A program made the position numbers and the translations under genes. Below, in pieces: positions 12,501-24,549 of a stretch of 64,000 bases of DNA. Within the stretch, counting starts at the first letter, position 1. Each line of letters starts with the position of its first letter. Origin of the DNA: Multifurca ochricompacta (Eukaryota; Basidiomycota; Agaricomycetes; Russulales; Russulaceae); NCBI GenBank assembly GCA_022496185.1, contig WTXG01000002.1:434001-498000 (forward strand), given 5' to 3'. The notes under the pieces were generated by a model. It had not been told where the DNA came from. It saw only the letters and a list, made by a program, of their open reading frames with translations, and did not search any database.

Positions 12501-13346
12501 GCTTTGTGCAAGGAGGTCTAAGAAACGTTAGTCTTTAATACAAAAGGAATAATTGAAGGGCTCCTCATACCTCCCCTTCTTTATCCTCTAAATCAGGGAT
12601 AGCACCGCAACTCTCAACCACTGCGCGACACTTGATTAGGTGCCGAAAACACTTGAAAGAATGAGTCATCTTACGCCATTTCACAATATCAAGGTAACCC
12701 CGGCTTGCAGCAGCATGCAGTGCGGTCAAACCAGTACGAGACGATGCATCATTCACCAGTGGAAAAGGTTCAACATTGCTGGTTTGCGAAGCGTTCCGTA
12801 TGGTTCCCTGCAAGAGAGACAAATCGCCAGAGGAAGCTGCAGCATAAAGCGCTTCAAGCTGAGCGGGAGACGCGTGAGTTTGAGATGGGGGAGACGGGCT
12901 CGAGTTTGGCAGGTGAAGAAGAGGCGATGTCGCATGCAAGGCAGCATTCGACGAAGGAGATTCAGTTAAATTTGATGATTCGAGTGGCACGGCTACATGG
13001 CTCTCAGACGGGGATGGAGTGGAGGTGATTACTTCCGAACTTTGAGGTGGAGGCACGTCTAAAGTCGAACCACCATTCGCGGTGCCTGGGTAAACAAACT
13101 CCTCTCCCTCTCCCTCTTCATCCTTCTCTTCCTCTTCTTCTTCTTCTTCGTCACCGTCAGCGTCGTTTTCATCGTGAGATAACGGCTCTTCTTGCTGGTT
13201 CGTAGGGTACGTGAAAGAATCGGAGTGACTACTTGCGGTTCTAAACATAAGTATCATTAGGAATATGCCATTGGCAACATGCGGGTGTTAATAGACACGT
13301 ACTCCTCGATGGTACCAAGAAGATGCCTATCATCCGTATCACTCAT
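9594..13346 (-). CDS. ankyrin-DysF-FYVE-RING protein, putative endosomal ubiquitin ligase
   Basis: Starts MSDTDDRHLLGTIEE at 13346; an acidic and Ser-rich N-terminus is followed by ankyrin repeats (TGLTALHAAASRGYLDIV and LHKAALHGRLDIVQYLV units, about 12000-12750), a dysferlin-type DysF region (GWQYAQSFDGPDDQW and WVRRRRWVRVMRRRLDIP, about 11280-11530), a linker, a FYVE finger (VQNCRDCQRRFSFLLRRHHC, about 10270-10530) and a C-terminal RING-H2-like motif (CVICLEEF, then FHNACLSSWLQRGKSCPVH). FYVE fingers bind PI3P on endosomes; RING domains recruit E2 enzymes, as in yeast Pib1 (FYVE-RING). The ankyrin and DysF parts are additional. The FYVE signature requires a 3-nt microexon (10390-10392), and the RING is completed across a GC-AG intron (9656-9709). 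Stop at 9594-9596. The function as an endosomal or vacuolar E3 ligase is inferred from domains. Confidence 0.8.
10390..10392 (-). other. 3-nt microexon (CAT, His) inside the FYVE coding region
   Basis: On the minus strand the sequence reads CGA|gtacgt...catcag|CAT|gtaagt...gtcgcag|CATTGT, with introns of 56 nt (10393-10448) and 50 nt (10340-10389). Including CAT gives RRHHCRRCG, the invariant FYVE signature; skipping it gives RRHCRRCG, missing one zinc/PI3P-site histidine. Phase is 0 on both sides. Confidence 0.75.
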
Positions 13347-13578
13347 CTTTTATGTTATATTGTTGTTATTGATGTGTACGAGTAGGCGGGCATGGGACAA
13401 CAACACAGGTTACAGTTACAGTTTATTTTTATTTTATTTTATTTTTGTTTTTGCTGACAAATACTTTAAAAGTACAACTCATTCATCACGTAATATGACG
13501 ATATTATATTATCATTATATTATCGTTCATTCGTTCGTTATCGTGAGACCGTTAGAAAGCAAGAGTATAAAAGTTTTC

Positions 13579-15411
13579 ATGCTTGCAGGTCTCCCTATTA
13601 TAACAAGGAATCTACTCAGACGGCCTTTCATTGCACTCTATTCACAAATGTCTCAAGGTCAGAATAGTATTACAAGTGGAGTACAGAACGGTAGTCACCG
13701 CAAACCCGCCGTGATACCCTTCTCATCTCGTCTCATTGAGGGACGTGCCTTAGCTCAGGATGTCTGGTCTATCTTCAAGTATGGCCCAATTCATCTCATT
13801 TATTTCACGCTATCCTGATATTGCCTAGTGCGGCCAACCTGCCCTCAGATTGCCTTAATTTCGGCCAAGGCTATATGAACTTCGCGCCCCCCAGATGGAT
13901 CACGGCTGCTGCAGAGGAGGCCTTGAATACTGTGGGACCGAACCACTACTCCCATCCTAAGGGGCGCCCGCGTCTGCGCCAAGCAATAAAGCAGTTCTAT
14001 GGGCCTCAGTTCAACAGGGATTTGGATAGCGAATCAGAGATACTTGTCACAAGCGGCGCCAACGAAGGCAAGCAATCATCTGCATTCCTTGGAGCGTCAC
14101 CCCATTTTACCAATCATGACGAGCAGGACAATACTCTGTCTTCACAGCTTTTCTAGAACATGGGGATGAAGTCATCATCTTCGAGCCTTTCTTTGATCAG
14201 TATTTGCCTTCCGTCGTGTTTAATGGCGGAAAGCCTGTTTATGTCCCCCTGCACCCTCCTTCTCGCGAAATTACAAAGCCGACTAGCAATGATTGGACTA
14301 TCAATTTCGAAGAATTAAGGTCAGGCCCGTCAGCCCTTCTTCCATCCCCTGAGATGCCATTTTGAAACTCGCGCTCTCAGAGCCTCTGTCACCCCTCGTA
14401 CCAAAATGATCATCGTTAACACACCTCACAACCCCGTCGGGAAGGTTTTCACCCGCGCTGAATTAGAGAAAATTGCCGATCTTGCTATAGAGTTCAATCT
14501 GCTCGTCATGGCGGATGAAGTGGTGCGCGCTCAGATATGTCGTGCCATCTGCGCTTCCTAAATCCCCTCACTCAAAGTATGATTGTCTCGTCTTCGACAA
14601 CAAAGAGCACGTTCGCATTGCCACATTTCCTGGGATGTGGGAGCGCACGGTCACCGTTGGATCTGCCGGGAGCATGTGTTCCCTCTATTTACAGGTTCTC
14701 TCTTTCTTACCTCCCAGCTAGAATCCTTTGCTGCTACCGGATGGAGAGTCGGCTGGCTTATTGGACCCGCATCCATCATAAGCCCAACTTTGGCGGCTAG
14801 TACCCGGATCGTATTCTGCACAAATTCCCCTCTTCAGGAAGCTGCCGCTGCTGGACTGGAGCAGGTCGCAGAACGCAGATTTTTTGAAACTCAGCTGAAG
14901 GACTACCAAGAGAGACGCGACACTTTTGTCAGCGCCTTTGACCGACTTGGAGTAACCTACACGCTTCCAGAAGGAACCTATTTTGTCCTAATGGTCCGTT
15001 CCCCATGCTCCCGGCAGTGATCACAACTATTCTTATATTCCCTTTCCCAGGATTCCTCCAATATCAAATTCCCTGATGATTATCCCTTCCCGAAAAGCGT
15101 TTTAGGAAGGGGCCGCGATTTTCGGTGCGTGGATGCTCGGTTTGGACTAATAAGAGATGTTGTCGACTGTCTGAGTAGAGCATGCTGGTTCGTTGCAATG
15201 GAGATCGGAGTCTCTTCTATACCAGTGAGCGAGGTACGCATCGATACATTTTCGACCGTGGATGTGCTGACTCACGCCGTTCAATTAGTTCTACTGCGAA
15301 GAACACATGGCTATCGGGGAGAATTATATTCGCTTTTCTTTTTGCAAAGATCTGGACACATTGAAGGCTGGTGTGGAACGCCTTCAGAACCTTAAACCGT
15401 ACTTGGCATAG
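13579..15411 (+). CDS. BNA3: kynurenine aminotransferase (PLP class I/II)
   Basis: Nine exons sum to 464 codons (463 residues). Fold-type I aminotransferase motifs in order: LNFGQGYMNFAPP, GPNHYSHPKGRPRLRQAI, LVTSGANEGQYSVF, MIIVNTPHNPVGKVF, VMADEVYDCLVF, the PLP-lysine segment TVGSAGKSFAATGWRVGW, and C-terminal YIRFSFCKDLDTL. This matches kynurenine-oxoglutarate transaminases (yeast Bna3, mammalian KYAT), which convert kynurenine to kynurenic acid. The N-terminus MLAGLPIITRNLLRRPFIAL is basic with no acidic residue, like a mitochondrial presequence; a second ATG at 13648 (MSQGQNS) would start a cytosolic form. Two introns have GC donors: 14068-14126 and 14672-14721; the second splits the codon of the PLP lysine. 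It converges on the SLH1-like gene with 98 bp between stops. Confidence 0.92.
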
Positions 15412-15509
15412 AGGTAGAAGGCGGAGGACGGCGTTTCCTTTGTAGAGTAGAGTAGAGCAGTCAGTCTAACTCTCAAATGTTGTAGAGAACATAGTACATA
15501 GAATGTCGT

Positions 15510-18500
15510 CTAGCGCTGCTCAGCAGCCGCGATTGTATCATCGACGGATGGGCCATCCTTTCTTATTGTCTGTAATCCATCCAACTCGTCCACGATTCGT
15601 GACAGGCGCTCATCCCGGGTCCCTGTACTATCGTAATAGGTCGGATTGGACGCAATACGTCGCGCAAGAAAGGTCCAGGACAATGCCTGAATACCTTCCT
15701 GCTTATTCTCGATGTGCTTCTGGTCTCGATGGTGCTTGTACCATTGTCGCAGTTGATCCGAACCAAGAAGCCTAGATTCCAATGGAAGCCCTCCCTCCAG
15801 GAATCGCATGTAAGTATCCTTGTCCTCCACTTGGCAGAAGAGGAGGAAGTGACCCGTGTGTCCATGACGCACCGCGCGCCCTTGCATGCGGACAAGTTCT
15901 TCGAGACTGTAGTCGCGAAGCTGGCGGCTCGAGCCATCTTCGTGGATAGTAACATACTGTGTACCCATCACCACCACCACTGCCGCACGGACGGGGAGCG
16001 TCCAACACGCCTCTCTGGCCACAACCAACACTTGAATGATCCCTTCAGTGTACAATTCCAAGATCGCCGCGCGGTCCTGTTTGTCTATGCCGTAATGGAA
16101 AAGGCCCACACCCTTCGAAATGAAATCAGACAGGCCGCGGTCTCGCAGACCATGCAAGTACGGCTGTAGGAACTCCACAGATGCATCGGGCGGAAGGTAT
16201 CCAGTTTCTGCGCCGGTTTCGAGGGTGCAACTGACGATGAGATCCAGTGCGACGGAAGAGCATTGAGTACGAGATGGCACGAATACAATTGCAGGGCCGG
16301 GACGGGCAGAAAGGATGGCAGCCGATGCTGGCCTGACCATGGCTTTGAATAAGGCGGCGGAGTGGGGGATCGCGAATGTATGGGCAACCACGTCAAGTGA
16401 TTGGTCCCGGTCACTGGGTCGAAGGCTGTGGAAGGCGGACGGAGCTACGTCTAGCCATGCAGCTAGATCGGCCGAGTCATTCAGTGATGAGGAGAAACCC
16501 ACGACCCGAGTGGGCTGGGTTTGTACGACGCGGAGGAGAGAAGATACGGCAAGTTCATAGTACGGATCTAATTGCTCCAGGTTCTCGAGGATGATCAGCC
16601 GCAGTCCGAGGTATGATTTAGCAAAACCCTTCTCCTCGGAAAGCGCGGCCGCAAGATGAACGGAAGTCGTTAGACGTATCTCCTTACTTCTCGCCGGTGC
16701 AAGCGTGCCTGAGCCCTTAACAAACCCCATAGAGACACCCATCACCGCCACTACCCCACGCAATTCCCTTATCCACTCCTTGACGATGGCGAGTCGTGGG
16801 GCGACGATTAAGACATACCCGTCTTCTGAAATGCGCGCTAACGTCTCGCTGCCCAAAGATTTAGTAAGCTTATGTGGGATGGGGTGAAATCTACCTCACC
16901 AAGATAGGATGTGGCCTAAGGTAGACTTTCCAGAGCCAGTCGGTGCACAAATGAGACTGTTACTGGCTGTATTCACCGTGCTCCAGAAAGTTTGCGTCTG
17001 GATCGCGTTCAGGTTACGTAGTTTCGCGCTGAACAGCTCCGCAACGACGTGATCTTGCAGAACTGAGAGTGGCAGGAACGGAAGATTTAGACGTGGCGTG
17101 TGACTATTGGACCGAGCGGGCATGACCAAATCGTCGAAGGGAACTTTAACTTCATCCTCAGCACCCATCCACCTTTCTGAGACGGACCGTATGGTCACGA
17201 AGGGCGGGACCCGCCCTTCTGGGATAGATAATACAAATGAGAAATCCGACACGTCCATCGATTGTCGGAGAAGTAGATATGAAAGTTGTAGAATCCCTCG
17301 CCCTTCGTGATCTTCAACCCAGAGCCAAAATGGTTCAACAGATCCATGCCTGGAACTCCAAGAGAAGGCCCTGCGCACGTGTGTATCAATCTTAAGAACA
17401 TCAGGGCCAAGAGGGCGCATAGAATAGGAAACTTGGACGGCGGGAAATTGCTTGGCAGCATCAAGGATAGCTTGTCCGTGAGCTTCGTTAAGATGAACCA
17501 GGTTTCCGAGCTCGGCTGGTGACATCCGAACCAATTCTGAGACCGTGTAGCTGTCAGCATAGAGTTCTAATCCATAGAGTACATCTTGCTTCAGGTTGAA
17601 TTGTTTAAGTGGCTGGTCGAAGGGCCAAAGACGCTTCTCAATAGCTTTGCTCATCCCCATAAGGACAGCACTTGTATTAGCCCACTTCCTGCTGACGGCT
17701 ATCTCAAGAAGGGCCCGAACAATGCGCCCAGCGTTTGAGCAACATATTGCATATCTGATACCAAAGCGAAGTCCTCCACGAGGGTCCAAGAGATATAGCC
17801 TTGCAGTAAAACGTTGACCTTGCCTTGCCGAGTAAACAACACTTCTGGCTCGTCGTTAGCTTTGCCAGGCTGGTTTCGGGAATTCTCTCCACTTGTGCGG
17901 ACCTTGCCTGATATGTTTTCGAATGCGTTCTTGACGCAAGGCAGTCAGGCTGAGCACCGACCCCGAATATAGTCTTTCTACGGACCTTTATGGCACATGG
18001 TGCCATATCAAGAAGTGCTGTTAGCTCCTCTGTCTCGTTCTCCCGGACTTGAATTTGGTCGAACTGCAACTATCGATGAGTCGTCGACGTAGCCTCGACC
18101 GCTGTAACTCACCTCAGTGCTGAGACTAACCATGGAAAGAACGTCTGCTTCTGTCATTTGTCCTCGGAGTTCCTGATTAAAAATCACGATGGACCTATGA
18201 TGGATATAATACTTCGCCGCGAGTCTGCCGAGATCAGTGATAGTAAATGAACCGCTGCCTTCATCGAAATTGATCATGCGAGCTTCCACAAGGCTGCGTG
18301 CAGCATCAAGGACCAACTGATTCCGTTTGTTGTCTAGCGATTGATCATATCGTAGCTCATCGTAGGATACCCCTTCGCGCCATCTCAATGCCGTGGAGTG
18401 CGTCCCAAGAGGAAACTACTTACCATATATCAAGGGAGTCTTTTGCATTCTCACGAAGAGATAGGTGTAACCTAGCCACCTGATGGCGTCGCGGACTGTC

Positions 18501-21500
18501 GCTACAGTGCCGAGGGAGATCTCTGCGTTCATGGCATTAATCATGCCTTTGACGAACCTGGATAAGAGGCCATCAACCATTCATCATTTTACCATATGAT
18601 AAAGCACATACTGTGACTCGATGGATTCTGCACATAGGGTTACTACGAAAAAGTAAAGATGAAAGCGTATAATGCATACCTGAGACGTGACCGCGTCCAA
18701 GTAATGTTGTAGTTTGTCCTCAGTAGTACAGATGTAACCCTCCCCACTGGTTTCAAAGCCCGGCCGCCCAGCTCGACCGAACACTTGGAGTACATCTAGA
18801 ATAGACAGATCCACAACCGAGCCCCTAGAGCTATCGTATACCTGAGTGCCTTTGATAACGACTGAGCATGTATAAGCGGGATGAGCCTGGGCCATCTTTA
18901 CGGTCGCGAGTGCTGACCTGCATGGGCGGCAGATTGACTCCCCAGGCAAGGGTGGCGGTGCAACATAAAACCTGGTAGAAGTCAGAGGACGAATAGTTGA
19001 ATCTGTGAACTTTACCTTGATGCTCTGGCATTAAACATCTTTTCCATCATTGTTCTATCCGCGCGCAGCATTCCGGCATGATGAATACCGAACCCGTCAT
19101 CAAACAATTGTTTCATTTCTTTGTTTCGAGAAGTGCCTATCTGACTGCGGAAATGGCCGTAATTCGGGTGGTCTTCACAGCTGAAGTCATGCAGGATTCC
19201 ATCCTTAGATGCTGTCTCCCGAAGAGCCAAAGCAGCTTTAACTGTTTCTTTCCTAGCATGGACAAATACCATGACTTGATGTCCTGCTCGAACGAGCTCA
19301 GAGACCTTTTCGAAAGTCACGAGATCCAGGTTCATCTTTGACTGAGGGCTCCCGGGCTTTCCTTTGACCCCGATGAAGTGCTGTTCGAGCGGGACAGGTC
19401 TAAATGACGAATCAAAATAAAACAATCCGGTCTGTCGTGAGACGCTATTACGGGTGAGCTTTGCGGTACCATACAAGTACTTGAACCCAAACCTTAAAAA
19501 ATCTGCGACATCGATGTAATTCGGGAGTGTGGCACTCAAGCCAACGATACGAATGACTGACTGACTCGACTCAACCTGACAAGAATGAGTCCTTTAGAAA
19601 CGCCTGTGGAATTGAATGGTATGCACCTGGCGCAACGTTCTAGCGACAATCGTCTCTATGACTGCACCACGTTCTTCGTTCAAGAGGTGAACCTCGTCTA
19701 TGATCAATAATTTTAGTTTCTGCATCAACAAATCCTTTCAAGATCGCGTTCCTCGTAACAAACACCACATACGGATGCAATCTCCCCTTCGCCGGTCGGT
19801 TTTCTGGTAACAACGTCCCACTTCTCTGGCGTGGTGACGATGATTTGTGTCTCGGCGATCTCTGATTTCGTTAATTGCATGTCACCAGTAAGCTCCCGGA
19901 CATGGATCGCCAACCACTGGAGCCGTTTGGAGAATTTCTTGACGATCTCAGCAGCTAAAGCCTTCATGGGGGCTCTGGAATAATTTCAACAATTATACTC
20001 CTGCTTGTAACTTCAAATAGTTACACATATATGATCTTGAAATCGTTTCTTCGGATAGAGGCGGGAAGCGAATCCGACTTGGAATGAGTGGAATGAGCGC
20101 GATGCTGGTCTAACACACGGAGTATTGTCAACATGGCCACATCAGTTTTACCCTAGTCAAGACACGTGAGGGCGGGGTATTTGCTATCAAGCGATAGACA
20201 ACGTACTGCGCCGGTTGGAGCTACAAGAGAGGTCGTCAAAATGTACGAACAGCCTTACGGAAGAAACCATCATTACCGCATACCAACATATTTTCGTTCG
20301 ATCCATAAGCAGTAGGGTAGATGATAGATTGCATCCTGTTCAACGAGGAATAACCCTATGCGTGTTCTCAGTGAATATGGATCCGCGCCGCGAATAAGCG
20401 AACCGCACGGAGAATGACTGCCTGGCCAAATCGTCGAGTTCGCTTACGGGAATAACTCTCTCCGTGGCACGTGGAGGGACATTCCTTGCAGGAGGAACAA
20501 CGACTTCCTCGTAGTACTACTCTCTTGTTTAGTACACGGACGATCTCGAAATTTAATAAATCAATTACGTCTTGAGCATGCCGAGTGGTGCCCACTGGAA
20601 GAGTAAACTTTTGACCAGTTTGCGAGAGGATGTTGCCTTGAGAGGTCGATGAACTGTACACGTGTGGTAAAATTGCCGGTGCGGCCATCTGTTAGGATGT
20701 ATTATGTGAGAAGTGAGATAGAATGGGGTAGATAGGAAATACGAGACCTTTGGCTCCACAAACAATGGTCGCTCTGCATTGCGCCGGAAAGACTCCTCCA
20801 TCCGTCTTTTTGCGTCAGCATGCGCGAGACCGGGCCCACTACCTTTAAAATAGAACAAACAAATAAATAAATAAATAAACAAAAGGCTTGTGCATTCTAA
20901 CTGTTGAAGGAGCGCGATGAACTGACCAGGAACATCACATCTGTCTATAAACGAATCGCGGGGCCATTCAAAGCTCTTCCCAACTTGTCTATATATCAAT
21001 AGACGCATCCTGCATGGATTTTGAATTGGGCTCACCTCCGCCGCAACTAATGATCTGTTTTCAATGATCTCGACTATCACATCCATGTCATCATAGCCTA
21101 TCATATCAGATAATTCTTCCGAAATTGTTTCATTCGAAGCAGGAGATGCAAGGACCGCGTGTAAATGCGACATAATATCTTGCAATTTCTGTTCTCTATT
21201 TCCGCAGCAATGTAGAGATGATCGCACCCCCGTAGTCGACAGTACACGTACGAGAGTAGTTGCTTATCAACTTGCCACGCGATGCTGCATTTTGCGAACG
21301 GTACAAGTCAAGCACTGTTTCCTGACGTGAAGCACCTGCATCTTCAGGTAGCTCGGACACAATTACATCACTACCTTTAGCGGCAGTATTAATCACGCGA
21401 GGATATCAAGGGGGTGGACTCAAGACCTTTATCTAGGACCTTGAGACTGGGGCGAGGGAATGACAGCATCAGCGTCAGTTTTGGCATGAACACTTTCACG

Positions 21501-21606
21501 GTGAGTAAACACCTAAACGTACGATATCCAGCGATCCAGTGGCGATCTCCTGGTTAACATGGGAGGAAGAGATCAAGAACTCTACATGTTGTAGAAAGCT
21601 TGTCAT
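15510..21606 (-). CDS. SLH1: SLH1/ASCC3-type tandem Ski2-like RNA helicase, C-terminally short
   Basis: Large multi-exon gene. Before cassette 1 lies [18 protein letters not shown] and [12 protein letters not shown], a linker typical of Slh1/ASCC3. Cassette 1 is complete: APTGAGKT (split by an intron), [45 protein letters not shown], followed by a winged helix and a Sec63-like unit ending near [10 protein letters not shown]. Cassette 2 keeps APTGSGKS but has ENLE where DExH is expected, SSSLN for the SAT motif and [10 protein letters not shown] for motif VI. Translation stops at 15510 just after the second winged helix begins, so no second Sec63 unit is present. Slh1 is a subunit of the RQT complex that splits collided ribosomes. 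The start at 21606 ([15 protein letters not shown]) is tentative and the first exons are not fully resolved. Brr2 is excluded mainly by the linker. Confidence 0.82.
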
Positions 21607-21771
21607 GTTTGTTGAGCAGGTCAAGTCCGGGCCGCCAGTTTAAAGACAACAAGACAAGACAACCTTGCGCTCGGTAACGGCCGTTCCCTGTGACTTGTGT
21701 ACTACTTACTGTCTGCCTGACTCTACACTACGCCTTTCAACCACAAAAAAACATAAAGAGGGGGAAACGCC

Positions 21772-22857
21772 ATGGGGTCCACGTAAGTTCACTTTCTGTT
21801 CTGCGATACTTGGAGCTCGATCCAGTTCTTGCAAGGGTCCCGTCTCTTTATCTCGATCCCCAAATTCGGGACTGGGTTCTATTCCCAATCACCCTTGTCA
21901 TGGTGTGCAATCTTACTATCTCTGTATTTGGGTTCATATATCTGCGAAGATACTCGTCGGAGTGTTAAGACACTATGTCGTCGTTCTTCTGCAATCGTCT
22001 CCAAAAAAGCTCCCGCGCTCAGCTATTCGAGAGCAGTACGTACCCTCGCTGGCGCCCCGTGGCATGGATAGCTTATTACAGCTTCTAGGCGAGCCCTCAT
22101 GCGCTCCAATGTCTTACGCGCTACATCGACCAACTCTCCTATACCCCCATCCTTTTACCGAGCCATCTCGCAGAACCTGTCAAAGGCTTTCGCAGAGGGA
22201 CATACTTGAAAGATGGTCCCCCGAAGCAAGGCGAGACACCAGCACCACCTAATCCGCTCTCGGACCCTGCGGCCATGGACGGGATGATGGCGGGAATGAG
22301 AACGCAGATGGTCATGATGGTACCGCAGATGATTGTCATGGGATGGATCAACTTCTTCTTTGAGGGATTTGTCTTGAGTATGCGGCATTCCGATTCTATA
22401 TGCGCCCTGCCCACGACCAATGATCTCTGATATTGTCAGTCAAACTCCCCTTTCCGCTGACTTTGGGTTTCAAATCCATGCTCCAACGTGGAATTCAGAC
22501 GGCCGACATGGATGTCCGCTGGGTGTCATCGTTGTCATGGTACTTCCTCAACTTCTTCGGGTTAAATGGGTTGTATCGCATCATCCTTGGCGGAGATGAA
22601 GGTGGGTCTTGTGCTTTGTCTGACGACCTTCTTGCTTCCCTTCTGCCATTGCTTAATGCAAGCTTCTAGCGTCTGATGCTGCACAGAATCTCGCTGCCAG
22701 CCCTTTCGCAGTGGCTACCCCTCAGATGGGACAGCCTCAGGACTTCAATAAACTGCTCAAGGCTGAGCGCGATCACCTAGAGTTCGCGGAGGGGCTGCAC
22801 AAGTGGATAGGGAATGATATCGAGACACGCATACTTAAAATGTATGGTAGATTGTGA
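21772..22857 (+). CDS. EMC3: ER membrane protein complex subunit 3, with apparent 1-nt deletion
   Basis: Begins [20 protein letters not shown] at ATG 21772, with a tiny first exon. Segments in order: the first membrane segment [70 protein letters not shown], the Met-rich membrane stretch [57 protein letters not shown], and a C-terminal amphipathic helix ending MYGRL at the stop 22855-22857. EMC3 is the Oxa1-superfamily insertase core of the EMC, inserting tail-anchored and multipass proteins into the ER membrane. At about 22198-22201 the frame breaks between AEG and TYLKDG; one A appears missing (GAGGGACAT where GAGGGAACAT would keep frame). Divergent from the SLH1-like gene, with about 165 bp between starts. 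Confidence 0.93.
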
Positions 22858-23104
22858 TGAGATGACCACCATATCTTGAATTCTACTGCGATCCGATCGC
22901 AGGATTAAATGTTCTTCTATGACAAGGAAGATGATGGAACCGAGCAAGAGATTACAGGAGAGTAGAAAGCACGAGAAGATATAGCTGGATACAACGTGAG
23001 TGGTAAACGTCCGATGTGCGGATGTAAATACGTGTCAGATGGCGATAATAAGGGCGTTGGCAAGGGCACATCATAGAAGTGCTGTGATACGAAGTGCCGT
23101 TGCA
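22858..23104. other. short convergent intergenic region
   Basis: The 247 bp between the EMC3 and NCS-1 stops; presumed to hold both 3' ends. No further feature seen. Confidence 0.4.
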
Positions 23105-23974
23105 CTATACAAGACCATCGTAAAGGGAGAGTGCCTGCGATGGGATGAGAACAAAGAAGGGTATAAGGACAGGATGGCACACAAGACGTACGTCCATCAC
23201 TGTCGGATCCTGCTTACTACACTCCACAAACTCGTTGTAGGTGATCTTGGCATCTTTGTCCTTATTCATACTCCGGAATATCTTTTCCACTCGCTGCACA
23301 GAAAAATGAAAGATGAACGGATGTGTCGGGGTACGCAGAATGACAGCGAGGGAGTTACCTTCTCTGGTGTTTCCTCGTTCTCGGGGAGCTTCAGCATCTG
23401 GCCCGTCATCTTGTAAATGGCCCGAACTATTTGGAGCATTTCCTGGTAGGTTATAGTGCCATCTTTATTAATATCATACAATTGGAACGCCCCTGTGAAA
23501 GATTGGATGAAGTGGGCAGGGAAATGTCAGATAGCCGCGCACATTTCAGCTTCTCTTCTAGACTGCCTCGACTAGTGGCGCTGAGAGCGCAAATGAATTC
23601 CTTGAAATCGATATAGCCGTTCTTGTTCTCATCAAATACATCGAAGACGTAGTTGGCGAATTCGCCAGGATCGCCGAATGGGAAGAACTGGGTGTAAATT
23701 TTACCAAAATCCTTCTTATCTAGACGACCTTCTGGACAATCCATGATAAAACCCTGGTACCTGTAAGTGATTGATATGAAGGTATGAATGTGTATTTTAT
23801 ATTTATCCGAGGGAGAAGGGGATTAACCATTGCTGAAGTTCTCGCTTGTCGACTGTGAAGAAAAGGGGAATAAGAAGAGAAAAGGACGACGAATGAGATG
23901 AAAGACGGACAATAGGTATTCTTTTGAAGATCGGATAATTGTTCTGGGGTGAGTTTACTTTGAGATTTACCCAT
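23105..23974 (-). CDS. NCS1: neuronal calcium sensor 1 / frequenin
   Basis: Starts [20 protein letters not shown] at 23974: a Gly2 with the small residues of an N-myristoylation signal. Further exons give [33 protein letters not shown], the EF-hand [16 protein letters not shown], the EF-hand [34 protein letters not shown], and the C-terminus ALSLYDGLV, which is the frequenin hallmark. Three canonical calcium loops and one degenerate first EF-hand are visible, about 190 residues, the normal size. In fungi NCS-1 activates the PI4-kinase Pik1 at the Golgi and contributes to calcium tolerance. Five introns, all GT-AG; the second junction reconstructs TTC (Phe) and the third TGG (Trp). Confidence 0.95.
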
Positions 23975-24549
23975 GATTTATGTAGTGATCAATGGTGATA
24001 GTGGTGGTGGTAATTGTAGTGGTAGTAGTGGTAGTAGTAAGTGGTACCGGACCGGACCGTTAGCATGAGCATGTGTGTGAGTGAGTGGGTGTGAATGAGG
24101 GTGAGTGAGATTGGGGATATGGGATGGGATTGGGGGGGGGGTAGGTGGGATGGAATGTATGCGTGCGTATGCGTATGTGGTCGGTCGGTTATTACATTTA
24201 ATATAATAATTAATTACGTTTTGTTGTAGTTCAGTTCACATTCACACTTCGTTTTTTTTTCCACACAATACACCCTTCTCTCCTATGATCGTCATATGCC
24301 GTATACGCACTATATTAAAATCGAACCGATCAGTTCAATTTTCTGAAATTCCAAGAGGTTCAAGGAACCACACTTGTCATGTCGGATCTGTCCTTGTCGA
24401 CCTTGTCCTTCTTCTCAATCCCGTCTTTTTACATTAAATCTCCTTTCTTTATCCCTCTCTTGGTTCCCTTGTCCTTTCTCCTCCTTCCCTACATCCCTTT
24501 CTCTATCTGTCATCATCAGACGCTACTCCCTTCTCACCCATAGTCCATC
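23975..24549. repeat. low-complexity divergent intergenic region
   Basis: The 575 bp between two divergent genes, with strong strand asymmetry: GTGGTGGTGG and GTAGTGGTAGTAGTGG arrays (about 23990-24043), GTGAGTGAGTGGG-type runs (24070-24110), a run of nine G (24132-24140) and TGCGTATGCG repeats (24155-24180), then a pyrimidine-rich stretch (24400-24530) before the next gene. No reading frame with protein character. Presumably carries the promoters of both genes. Confidence 0.6.

Noticed and set aside
15714..16169. Plus-strand ORF inside the SLH1-like gene
   Set aside because: Lies opposite a well-conserved helicase cassette; no motif of its own.
15510..21606. Identity as the spliceosomal helicase BRR2
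   Set aside because: The linker before cassette 1 ([28 protein letters not shown]) matches Slh1/ASCC3, and the second cassette and Sec63 unit needed for Brr2 are degenerate or absent.
22198..22205. An intron or programmed frameshift in EMC3
   Set aside because: No donor/acceptor pair exists at the break and no slippery site plus structure is evident; a missing base is the simpler reading.
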